DNA from: Kineococcus xinjiangensis | GTDB taxonomy: Bacteria > Actinomycetota > Actinomycetes > Actinomycetales > Kineococcaceae | Direction: 5' to 3' | DNA length: 64,000 nucleotides | NCBI RefSeq assembly: GCF_002934625.1 | Contig: NZ_PTJD01000003.1 | Location: 1-64,000, forward strand | Shown here: in pieces, positions 8,163 through 15,074 of the stretch | Layout of the letters: the number at the start of each line of letters is the position of its first letter | Numbering within the stretch: the first letter of the stretch is position 1 | Made by a program: the position numbers and the translations under genes | Notes under the pieces: generated by a model | What the model saw: the letters and a program-made list of their open reading frames with translations, nothing else | The model's database searches: none | What the model was told of the DNA's origin: nothing

Positions 8163-10175
8163 GTGCCCCGATGCCCTCCTCGCCGGGCGGAGCCGCTGCC
8201 CACCTCGACCGACGGACCGCCCGTGCCTCCTGTCCCACCCGCCCCGCTCCCACCCGTCCCGCTCCCGCCGGTCCTGCCGCTGGCACCCGGGACTGCCGCT
8301 CGCTGGCGCGACGCCCGCGCGCCGATCTGGGTGCGCTGGTGCATCCTCGCCCTCTGGATCGTCCAGCTCGTCGTGGGTCTCGAGGCCGACACCGCTCCCT
8401 GCACCCCGGAGGACCCGTCGTACTGCGGTCCGGACCCGATGTTCCCCGTGTGGTTCGTGCTGCTGCTGGGGACACCGGCGCTGCTGCCGCGCCGGCCCGT
8501 GGCCGGGTGCGTGCTCGGGGCCGCCGCCGCGGTCCTCGAGCTGCTCGCCCACCAGACCACCGAGCCCGCGGTCACCGCCGGGTTCGCGCTCGCCTGCGTC
8601 GCCGCCGCGCTGTGGCACCGGGGTGCGCGGGCTGCGCAGGCGCGCATCGCCACCGACGCCGCCGGAGGGATCCCCCTCACCGTGCCGCAGCTCGCGCGCG
8701 CTCCCTGGCGCCCCACGCGGGTGGGCGCAGCCGCCCTGCTCGCCGCCGCATCCGTGGCCGCTGCGGGCTGGTACGGGTACGAGGTCCACCGCGAGCAGGC
8801 GCACGTCGCGCGGGCCGTGGAGGTCCGCGCGACGGTGCTGGACGTCCGCGACGAGTTCACCGTCGTCGTGGAGGTGCGGGACACGGGGCAGCGCCTCGAC
8901 CTGGAGGTCCTGGAGACCCTGCCGTACCGGGTGGGGCAGGAGGTGCCCCTGCTGGTCGACCCGGCCGACCCGGGGTGGGGGCGGCTGGTGGCGGAGCCGC
9001 ACGATCCCACGATGTGGCTGGCCGCGGTCCTGGCGGCCCTCGGCGGGGCGGCCGCCCTGCTGTGGGAGGAGGCGTCCCGTCGTCGCGCCGTCGACCGCAT
9101 CCGGGCGGGGGGCCGGCCCGGCCTGCGGGTGCGCGTGCTCGACGAGGGGGACCGCCTGCTCGTGCTGGCGGCCGACCCGCCGCCGGACGGGGCCGACGAC
9201 CGGCCCGTGGCGGTGGTGCCGCTCGGGTGGGGTGCGCCACCGGCCGGGGACGGCGTCTCGGGCGGTCGGGGGTTCGACGGCGCCGAGGAGGAGCTGTTCG
9301 GGCGGTGGTGGCGCGGGGAGATCGACTTCCCCGACGACCCGGTCCTGGCCGACGACGAGGACGACGACGAGGAGCGGGACGCAGGTCCGGAGCCTGCGGT
9401 GCTGGCCGGATCGCTGCACGACGGCGGCTGGGTCGCCGTGGTCACAGCCTCCGGTGCCCTCGTCCCCGCGGGCAGGTTGCGGGCCCCCCGGGGGGAGGAG
9501 CGCGGTCCCCTGCGACCCGCGTCGGAGGACCGGCCGAGCGCGCCGGCGTCGCCGTCGTCGGAGGGGATGGAGCCGCCGGAGGGGATGGAGCCGCCGGAGG
9601 GGTTCGAGCCACCGGGGGAGCCGGTTCCCGCCGGCGTGCTGCGCGCGGAACCGGAACTGCCGCTGCTGGTCCGGCCGCGCGGGCCGCGACGCGTCCTGGG
9701 TGCGGTTCTGGTCGCGGTCGCCCTCGCGGGCGCGGCGGCGGTGGTCCTCCTCGTGCAGGACTGGTTCGTGGTGGCCGGTCTCCTCCTGATCCCGGCGCAG
9801 GTCCTGCGCGCCGGCGCGGTGCTGCTGGCGTCGGCGGTCCGGTTGCACCCCACCCACTTGGAGGTGCTGCACCTGGGGGAGGTCGAGCGGCTGCCCTGGG
9901 GACGGCTGCACGGGGCCCGCCGGGACGGCCGGCGGCTCCTGCTCGCCTGGGCGGGGCGCGAGGAGCCGGTTTCCGTAGGGCCCTTCCGCGGGGCGGAGGA
10001 GGCCACCCAGGTGGGGGCGGCCATGGCCGTGCTGCGGGAACGGGCGCTCACCCCGCAGGTGGCCCCGGGTGCGGTTCAGGCCACGTCGCGCGGCGCGGCC
10101 AGGTGGGCCTGGTGGGCGGTCTTCGCCGCCGTGGTCGTCGTGGCGGGGTTCCTCCGGTCCCCGGTGGCCGGGTGA
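8163..10175 (+). CDS. Large hypothetical membrane protein with Glu/Pro repeat linker
   Basis: 670 residues, not assigned to a family. Residues 1-45 are Pro-rich. Hydrophobic helices follow at about 55-72, 95-115, 120-150 and 185-200, then a soluble beta-rich stretch (about 215-270, V-E-V-R-A-T-V-L-D-V), another helix pair near 280-300, a second soluble region with an acidic patch D-D-E-D-D-D-E-E, a short repeat E-G-M-E-P-P / E-G-M-E-P-P / E-G-F-E-P-P at about 470-486, two more helices near 520-565, a PH-like stretch (L-H-P-T-H-L-E-V-L), and a last helix at 645-665. The pattern suggests a membrane protein with two cytoplasmic domains. The GTG at 8163 is the frame's first start; a later start cannot be excluded. 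Confidence 0.6.
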   Translation: MPRCPPRRAEPLPTSTDGPPVPPVPPAPLPPVPLPPVLPLAPGTAARWRDARAPIWVRWCILALWIVQLVVGLEADTAPCTPEDPSYCGPDPMFPVWFVLLLGTPALLPRRPVAGCVLGAAAAVLELLAHQTTEPAVTAGFALACVAAALWHRGARAAQARIATDAAGGIPLTVPQLARAPWRPTRVGAAALLAAASVAAAGWYGYEVHREQAHVARAVEVRATVLDVRDEFTVVVEVRDTGQRLDLEVLETLPYRVGQEVPLLVDPADPGWGRLVAEPHDPTMWLAAVLAALGGAAALLWEEASRRRAVDRIRAGGRPGLRVRVLDEGDRLLVLAADPPPDGADDRPVAVVPLGWGAPPAGDGVSGGRGFDGAEEELFGRWWRGEIDFPDDPVLADDEDDDEERDAGPEPAVLAGSLHDGGWVAVVTASGALVPAGRLRAPRGEERGPLRPASEDRPSAPASPSSEGMEPPEGMEPPEGFEPPGEPVPAGVLRAEPELPLLVRPRGPRRVLGAVLVAVALAGAAAVVLLVQDWFVVAGLLLIPAQVLRAGAVLLASAVRLHPTHLEVLHLGEVERLPWGRLHGARRDGRRLLLAWAGREEPVSVGPFRGAEEATQVGAAMAVLRERALTPQVAPGAVQATSRGAARWAWWAVFAAVVVVAGFLRSPVAG

Positions 10176-10224
10176 GCGGCGATCGCGTGGCCCCCCTCGT
10201 GCAGGGCTGCGTCGGTCGGTGGGC

Positions 10225-10247
10225 GTTTGTGCCCCACACGTGCCCCG
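10225..10247 (+). repeat. GTGCCCC double box, left copy
   Basis: Two GTGCCCC heptamers with an 11-base period (spacer ACAC). A second pair in the same orientation and with the same period lies at 12605-12628. Paired sequences of this sort occur near tyrosine-integrase genes as arm or attachment sequences; that role is inferred. The surrounding 268-base gap (10176-10443) shows no gene. Confidence 0.4.
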
Positions 10248-10443
10248 AGGTCATCGGCTCGGGAAGGTTTGGGGCGGGGGTGCGGATCGCGGGCGTCCGT
10301 GCTCAGCGGAGTGTCCGCGAGGCGCCGTGGAAGACCGGGGGAGGGGCCTCAGTGCTGCTGCTACGGGCGCGCAGCGGGCACGGCCGTAGGTAGGCGAGGA
10401 TGGCGAGGCGGGCGTCCGAGGACTCGGTCGGCGAGGTGGACAC

Positions 10444-10776
10444 ATGAGTAGTTGCGACCAGGGTTGGCAGGACCTCGAGGAGAGTGGCTGGCGACCTCGC
10501 ACCAGTGAGACGTGGACAGCCACCGTGGCCGCATTGCCGCCAAGGACGCCGGTGACAGGAATGGTGGTTGCCACTCTCCCGTTCGGTTGCTTCATCAGGA
10601 TCGATGGTTTTCCGGACGCGATGGGTCTCGCCGAGATCGTTGGCATGCCCAGAGACTTCGAATTGCCGGCCAAGGGCACCCACCTGCGCTTCGAAGTCGC
10701 TGGACATCGTGATCACAACCACCAGGTCGCGCTCTACTTCCTGACGCACCCCCGGGTGCAAGGGGCCGAGGGCTGA
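10444..10776 (+). CDS. Small S1-like (OB-fold) RNA-binding protein
   Basis: 110 residues. Residues about 36-100 fit an S1 domain: P-V-T-G-M-V-V-A-T-L-P-F-G-C-F-I-R-I, an acidic loop, G-L-A-E-I-V-G-M-P, then G-T-H-L-R-F-E-V-A-G-H and V-A-L-Y-F. The glycine-phenylalanine turn G-x-V-x-x-x-x-x-F-G-x-F/C of S1 is present. Such single-domain proteins bind RNA or ribosomes; here neither partner nor role is known. The ATG at 10444 has GAGGTGG upstream. Codons are clearly less GC-biased than in neighbours, for example TTCGAATTG and TTTCCG, which fits recent transfer. Confidence 0.6.
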   Translation: MSSCDQGWQDLEESGWRPRTSETWTATVAALPPRTPVTGMVVATLPFGCFIRIDGFPDAMGLAEIVGMPRDFELPAKGTHLRFEVAGHRDHNHQVALYFLTHPRVQGAEG

Positions 10777-10926
10777 GCGGAGAGCGTCCTCTTCGTCCCG
10801 AACGACGCGCGGTGGTGTCGCTGGGTCGCATTGGTGCAGCTGGTGGCACGTCGAGCGGTGGTGCGCGTCATCAAGCGGTGGGGTCGCTGCTGCACCGGCG
10901 TGGCACTCGCGGCTCGGGTCGGATCG

Positions 10927-10965
10927 ACTTCCTAGCGGGAAGTGTCGCGGTCAAGTCCCTAACGT
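10927..10965 (+). promoter_or_regulatory. Palindrome and -10-like box ahead of the 253-residue protein
   Basis: ACTTCC-TAGCG-GGAAGT (10927-10943) is a perfect 6-base inverted repeat. TAACGT at 10960-10965 fits a -10 box and lies 7 bases before the GTG start, again suggesting a leaderless message. No good -35 is seen. Regulatory role inferred. Confidence 0.35.
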
Positions 10966-10971
10966 GGAGAC

Positions 10972-11733
10972 GTGGCAGCGTGGCTGACGGAGATGACGCC
11001 TTCAGAGCGCGTGGAGCGGTACCTCCGCGAGTACGCCGTCAGGTCAGACGCCCCACGATCTGCCGACCTGGGGACACGCGATGGGGACGGGCAGAGCTTG
11101 CCGCGGGAGCTGGCCGCCGCGGTGCCGCTGGCCCATGCCTTCCACGACCGCTACGGAGGCTTGATGCTGCCGATCGCGGGCGGTCCCCTGTGGCCCGGCC
11201 TGCTCCTGGGGGTCTTCCGCGGGCGACCGATCTGGCAGACCTCGAGCGGCGAGGTGGTTTTCCGTGCGGCCGAGCATGACGAAGCTCAGTGCGCGTTCAC
11301 CCTGTCCACCGAAGGCGTCTTCGCCGCGGCGTGGTCTCGGGAGTTCACCGCACTGCTGGACTCCTTCGCCATGCTGCTGGAGCACTGCGCCCTGTGGGCG
11401 GCCGTGCAGCGCTGGCACTACGCCTGGATCGACACAGCGGCTCCGGAGGCGGTGACGGGCTCCATGGTTGAGGACCTGGCCATCCAGCCACAGGCCTCCG
11501 GGCGCTTAGGGCGCTCCTGGCTGGGCGCTGACACCGCCGTCTTCGCCGCGCCGAACCTCACCGGACTGCAGGACGGACATCCGCAAGTCTGCGTCTTGGT
11601 CCGCGATCACACCCGTGTCGCCGATGTGCGGCGTCGCCTCCACGGCCTGGGCGAGAATCCCTCCTCGGCCGCCGAGCCCGGCTATCGACCAGTGCCGGCG
11701 CTCGCGCCCAACCCGGGTGGGCGCCGCCGCTGA
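10972..11733 (+). CDS. Hypothetical protein, faintly SUKH/SMI1-like
   Basis: 253 residues, soluble, no signal peptide. The segment A-H-A-F-H-D-R-Y-G-G-L (residues about 52-62), a following W-Q-T-S-S-G-E-V-V-F strand, and an amphipathic helix around F-T-A-L-L-D-S-F-A-M-L-L-E-H recall the SUKH (SMI1/KNR4) superfamily, whose members often act as immunity proteins against toxins. The resemblance is weak and no toxin gene is adjacent. The C-terminal 35 residues are low complexity. It sits between the S1-like gene and the integrase remnant inside the putative mobile segment, with less GC-biased codons than the core genes. Treat the family call as a hint only. Confidence 0.5.
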   Translation: MAAWLTEMTPSERVERYLREYAVRSDAPRSADLGTRDGDGQSLPRELAAAVPLAHAFHDRYGGLMLPIAGGPLWPGLLLGVFRGRPIWQTSSGEVVFRAAEHDEAQCAFTLSTEGVFAAAWSREFTALLDSFAMLLEHCALWAAVQRWHYAWIDTAAPEAVTGSMVEDLAIQPQASGRLGRSWLGADTAVFAAPNLTGLQDGHPQVCVLVRDHTRVADVRRRLHGLGENPSSAAEPGYRPVPALAPNPGGRRR

Positions 11734-11944
11734 GATGAGATCTCGGGTGGCCTGCCGGGGCGAACGGCTTGGGCCACGAGCCGGGGCCGTGAGCCGACGT
11801 CACGATGCGGCCGTCGGCGGCAGCGACGAGGACACGGCAGCCAGCCCCGCACCCAGACCGCCCCCTCCTCCAGGCCCTCCCCGGCTGAGTGGGCAAGCCC
11901 GTGCCACGAGTGCTGCCCGAGCGCGCCGGGCCTGGGTGAGTCGG

Positions 11945-12133
11945 AGGCTTCCTGCCGTGGCAGCACTGCGCCACCACTGCGCCAGCCTCCTGCTGGCCGC
12001 GGGGGAGTCCGTCGTAGCCGTGGCCGAGCGGCTGGGGCACGAGGACGCCTCCCTGGTGCTGAGCACCTACGGGCACCTCATGCCGGGGTCCGACGACCGC
12101 ACCCGCCGGGCCGTGGATGCGGCCTGGGCTGGC
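11945..12133 (+). pseudogene. Tyrosine recombinase (phage-type integrase) C-terminal remnant
   Basis: The frame reads V-A-A-L-R-H-H-C-A-S-L-L-L, then G-E-S-V-V-A-V-A-E-R-L-G-H and A-S-L-V-L-S-T-Y-G-H-L-M-P. This is the end of a phage-type integrase: the conserved L-R-H box, the L-G-H histidine and the nucleophilic tyrosine of S-T-Y-G-H are all present. The first Arg box and the N-terminal domains are absent, the sequence upstream to 11734 is unrelated, and no plausible start precedes it. A non-functional relic of an integrative element. The frame continues to a stop at 12214 but loses similarity after about 12133. Confidence 0.72.
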
Positions 12134-12147
12134 AAGGATCGTCCTTC

Positions 12148-12169
12148 GCACGCTCCTTGCGGAGCGTGC
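12148..12169. terminator. Perfect 9-bp hairpin between convergent genes
   Basis: GCACGCTCC-TTGC-GGAGCGTGC lies between the integrase remnant and the 3' end of the gene on the opposite strand (stop at 12180). There is no clear T-tract. It could end transcripts from both sides. Confidence 0.5.
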
Positions 12170-12179
12170 CGACGCATGT

Positions 12180-12542
12180 CTACGACTGCTCCGGGGGCAC
12201 ATCCGCGACGATGACGCGGATCGACCGGCCGTGTCGGATCATCGTCAGCTCTGCGGGTCCATGAGGCTCGACCCGCCACGCGTCCGGCGAGTAGGGATCG
12301 CGCAACGCCTCCGTGATGTCCCTCAGCGCCTGCTGTGCGTCTGAACTGGGCGACACCGGCGGCATCAAGCCGGACGGGCAGCCTGGGATGCCGCAGTCCG
12401 AGTCGACGTCAGTCGCGCCGGAGCCCATGTCGTGCTCGAACTCGTAGTGGAAGCAGACGTAGTGCATCTGCTCGAAGATCTCGTAGTCCCGTGCCGGGGC
12501 ACTCACGGGACGTGAGCACCGCCGGCAGACCTGCTCGTCCAT
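12180..12542 (-). CDS. Hypothetical small protein with zinc-ribbon-like N-terminus
   Basis: 120 residues. The N-terminus M-D-E-Q-V-C-R-R-C-S-R-P-V carries a C-x-x-C pair, followed by an aromatic H-Y-V-C-F-H-Y-E-F-E-H stretch that could supply further metal ligands, and a later C-G-I-P-G-C pair. The C-terminal part (A-W-R-V-E-P-H-G, I-R-V-I-V-A-D-V) looks like a small beta sheet. I recognise no family. ATG at 12542 directly follows an in-frame GTG at 12545; neither has a convincing ribosome binding site. It lies inside the putative mobile segment, convergent with the integrase remnant. Confidence 0.55.
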   Translation of the reverse strand: MDEQVCRRCSRPVSAPARDYEIFEQMHYVCFHYEFEHDMGSGATDVDSDCGIPGCPSGLMPPVSPSSDAQQALRDITEALRDPYSPDAWRVEPHGPAELTMIRHGRSIRVIVADVPPEQS

Positions 12543-12604
12543 CACGTCCGCAACGGTAGGCCAGCTCGAGTGCGGTGCTCGCCCACGAAGGGAGTCGGCG
12601 GGCT

Positions 12605-12628
12605 TGATGTGCCCCGGATGTGCCCCGG
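12605..12628 (+). repeat. GTGCCCC double box, right copy
   Basis: Same arrangement and orientation as the pair at 10225-10247: two GTGCCCC heptamers with an 11-base period (spacer GGAT). It lies just beyond the small zinc-ribbon-like gene and 42 bases past the end of menB, where the accessory segment meets the menaquinone genes. Confidence 0.4.
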
Positions 12629-12669
12629 CCAGTCACCGCAGGCGCTCGACCTGTGACAACACCGGGCTC

Positions 12670-13620
12670 TCAGAAGTACCAGGGGAACTCCGACCAATCC
12701 GGTTCCCGCTTCTCGAGGAACGCGTCGCGCCCCTCGACGGCCTCGTCCGTCATGTACGCCAGGCGGGTGGCCTCCCCGGCGAACACCTGCTGCCCGACCA
12801 TGCCGTCGTCCACGGCGTTGAACGCGAACTTCAGCATCCGCTGCGCGGTGGGCGACTTGCCGTTGATGGCCGCGGCCCACTCCAGCGCGGTGCGCTCCAG
12901 GTCGGCGTGGGGGACGACCTCGTTGACCATCCCCATCCGGTGGGCGTCGGCGGCGGAGTAGGGACGGCCGAGGAAGAAGATCTCGCGGGCGAACTTCTGC
13001 CCGACCTGCCGGGCCAGGTAGGCGGAGCCGTAGCCGGCGTCGAAGGAGCCCACGTCCGCGTCGGTCTGCTTGAAGCGGGCGTGCTCGGCGCTGGCGAGGG
13101 TGAGGTCGCAGACGACGTGGAGGCTGTGCCCGCCGCCCGCGGCCCAGCCGGGGACGACGGCGAGGACGACCTTGGGCATGAACCGGATGAGGCGCTGCAC
13201 CTCGAGGATGTGCAGGCGCCCGCCCTCGGCCCTCGTGCGGGCGGTGTCGACGGTGTCGGCGGTGTCCCCGGCGGCGTACTGGTACCCGGAGCGGCCGCGG
13301 ATGCGCTGGTCGCCGCCGGAGCAGAACGCCCAGCCCCCGTCGCGCGGGCTGGGGCCGTTCCCGGTCAGCAGCACGCAGCCCACGTCGGGGGAGCGGCGGG
13401 CGTGGTCCAGGGCCCGGAACAGCTCGTCGACCGTCTGCGGGCGGAAGGCGTTGCGCACCTCGGGGCGGTCGAAGGCGATGCGGACGGTGCCGCGCGCCGA
13501 GCCGTCGAGGGTGCAGCGGTGGTAGGTGATGTCCGTGACCCCGTCGGCCGCGGTGAACCCCGCCACCTCCGCCCAGGCGCTGGGGTCGAACGTCTCGCTC
13601 ACTCCGTCGAGGGCAGGCAC
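12670..13620 (-). CDS. menB: 1,4-dihydroxy-2-naphthoyl-CoA synthase (MenB)
   Basis: 316 residues from the GTG at 13620. Crotonase fold: F-C-S-G-G-D-Q-R-I-R-G with the MenB-specific G-Y-Q-Y-A loop, the oxyanion-hole region G-W-A-A-G-G-G-H-S-L, and D-A-D-V-G-S-F-D-A-G-Y-G-S containing the catalytic Asp of this family. The C-terminus W-S-E-F-P-W-Y-F matches the MenB end almost exactly. It closes the second ring of o-succinylbenzoyl-CoA. Length is near that of mycobacterial MenB (about 314). The frame stays open to 13686, but that start would overlap the divergent gene at 13685; a GTG a few codons further in is also possible. Confidence 0.93.
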   Translation of the reverse strand: MPALDGVSETFDPSAWAEVAGFTAADGVTDITYHRCTLDGSARGTVRIAFDRPEVRNAFRPQTVDELFRALDHARRSPDVGCVLLTGNGPSPRDGGWAFCSGGDQRIRGRSGYQYAAGDTADTVDTARTRAEGGRLHILEVQRLIRFMPKVVLAVVPGWAAGGGHSLHVVCDLTLASAEHARFKQTDADVGSFDAGYGSAYLARQVGQKFAREIFFLGRPYSAADAHRMGMVNEVVPHADLERTALEWAAAINGKSPTAQRMLKFAFNAVDDGMVGQQVFAGEATRLAYMTDEAVEGRDAFLEKREPDWSEFPWYF

Positions 13621-13684
13621 GTCCGCCGAGGGTAGAGGGTCGCGGCGGGCGGGTCGCGGCGGCAGCGCGGAGTAGCGTCGCGGC

Positions 13685-14017
13685 ATGGGTCACACCGGGG
13701 GCAGTGGACGCTACGTCGAGGGCGAGCGCGTCTTCGGCCCGCCGTCGGGGGTGTTCGACGCCGACTGGGCGGCGGGCCTGGTGCTGGACCGGCTCGGTGC
13801 GGGCGCCGGCGACCGGGTGGAGATCGCCCGTGCCGCGCAGCTGGCGTGGTCGGCGCGGTGCGCCGGCCGGGACGCGCACGAGGCGCTGGCGGAGGCGGGT
13901 CTCGCTCCGGACCTGGGTCGGGCGGTGGTGGGTGCCGTCGACGACTTCACCGCCGCCTACGGGGCCGGGCCCGCCGCAGAGGGCCCCGGCCCCGCCGGGA
14001 CCCCGCCCACCGGCTGA
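13685..14017 (+). CDS. Hypothetical protein between menB and menC
   Basis: 110 residues, no family recognised. It opens G-H-T-G-G-S-G-R-Y-V-E-G-E-R-V-F, has a helical middle (D-W-A-A-G-L-V-L-D-R-L, A-R-A-A-Q-L-A-W-S-A-R-C-A) and a low-complexity Pro/Gly tail. The composition is that of a normally translated actinobacterial gene. It is divergent from menB, with about 65 bases between starts, and 27 bases upstream of menC, so it probably shares the menC transcript. Confidence 0.55.
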   Translation: MGHTGGSGRYVEGERVFGPPSGVFDADWAAGLVLDRLGAGAGDRVEIARAAQLAWSARCAGRDAHEALAEAGLAPDLGRAVVGAVDDFTAAYGAGPAAEGPGPAGTPPTG

Positions 14018-14044
14018 CCGCTGCCATGGGGCGAGGATCGGGGC

Positions 14045-15064
14045 GTGACGCCCTCCTCGCCCGACGTCCGGCCGCCCGAGGTCGCCCTGAGCGACGTGCT
14101 GGAGCGCGCCGCGGTGGTCCGGCTCCCGCTGCGCACCCGCTTCCGCGGCGTCGCCGAGCGCGAGGCGGTGCTGCTGCGCGGCCCCGCGGGATGGGGGGAG
14201 TTCGCGCCGTTCCTGGAGTACGGCCCCACCGAGGCCGCCCGCTGGCTGGCCGCGGCGCTGGAGTCGGCCTGGACCGGCTCCCCGCCGGCGGTCCGCGACT
14301 GGGTCGAGGTCAACGCCACCGTGCCCGCCGTGCCCGCCGCGCAGGTGCGGCAGGTGCTGGCCCGCTACGACGGCTGCACGACGGTGAAGGTGAAGGTCGC
14401 CGAGCCGGGGCAGGGGCTCGCCGACGACGTCGACCGGGTGCGGGCGGTGCGGGAGGTGCTCGGCCCGGCGGGGCGGATCCGCGTCGACGCCAACGCCGCG
14501 TGGTCCCTGGACGAGGCGGAGCGTGCGCTGCGGGCGCTGGCGCCGGTGGGCCTGGAGTACGCCGAGCAGCCCTGCGCCGACCTCGCCGACCTGGCCCGGC
14601 TGCGGGTGCGGCTGGCCGCGGCCGGGGTGGACGTGCTGCTGGCCGCCGACGAGAGCATCCGCAAGGCGGAGGACCCCCTGCGGGTGGCGGCCGCCGGGGC
14701 CGCGGACGTCGTGGTGCTGAAGGTGGCGCCGCTGGGCGGGATCCGCCCGGCGCTGGCCGTGGCGCAGGCGTGCGGCCTGCCCGTCGTCGTCTCCAGCGCC
14801 CTGGACACCTCCGTGGGCATCGCCGCCGGGGTGGCGCTGGCCGCGGCCCTGCCGGAGCTGCCGTTCGCGTGCGGCCTGGGCACGGCGGCGCTGCTGGCCG
14901 CCGACGTGACGCCCCGCCCGTGGGTTCCGGTGGCGGGGCGCCTGCCCGTCGGGGCGGTGGAGGTGGACGGGGCGCTCCTCGCGGCGCACGCGGCCCCCGG
15001 CGAGCGCGCCGACTGGTGGCGGCGGCGGATCGCCGACTGCTGGGAGTTCCTCCCGCGGCGTTGA
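14045..15064 (+). CDS. menC: o-succinylbenzoate synthase (MenC)
   Basis: 339 residues, enolase superfamily. The catalytic set is visible: K-V-K-V with Lys115/Lys117, metal ligands Asp148 (V-D-A-N-A-A-W), Glu174 (A-E-Q-P) and Asp202 (A-D-E-S), and base Lys226 (L-K-V-A-P-L-G-G). It dehydrates SHCHC to o-succinylbenzoate, the substrate of MenE. The GTG start at 14045 follows the small hypothetical gene closely. Convergent with the Gfo/Idh/MocA gene, 10 bases apart, with no obvious terminator in between. Confidence 0.93.
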   Translation: MTPSSPDVRPPEVALSDVLERAAVVRLPLRTRFRGVAEREAVLLRGPAGWGEFAPFLEYGPTEAARWLAAALESAWTGSPPAVRDWVEVNATVPAVPAAQVRQVLARYDGCTTVKVKVAEPGQGLADDVDRVRAVREVLGPAGRIRVDANAAWSLDEAERALRALAPVGLEYAEQPCADLADLARLRVRLAAAGVDVLLAADESIRKAEDPLRVAAAGAADVVVLKVAPLGGIRPALAVAQACGLPVVVSSALDTSVGIAAGVALAAALPELPFACGLGTAALLAADVTPRPWVPVAGRLPVGAVEVDGALLAAHAAPGERADWWRRRIADCWEFLPRR

Positions 15065-15074
15065 GCCCGCCGCG

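Noticed and set aside
8000-10051. Two long minus-strand frames opposite the 670-residue membrane protein
   Set aside because: Both are Ser/Arg/Pro-rich without hydrophobic pattern, while the plus frame shows clear membrane helices and normal codon use.
11615-11944. N-terminal part of the frame holding the integrase relic
   Set aside because: No similarity to integrase domains; part of it overlaps the end of the 253-residue gene in another frame.
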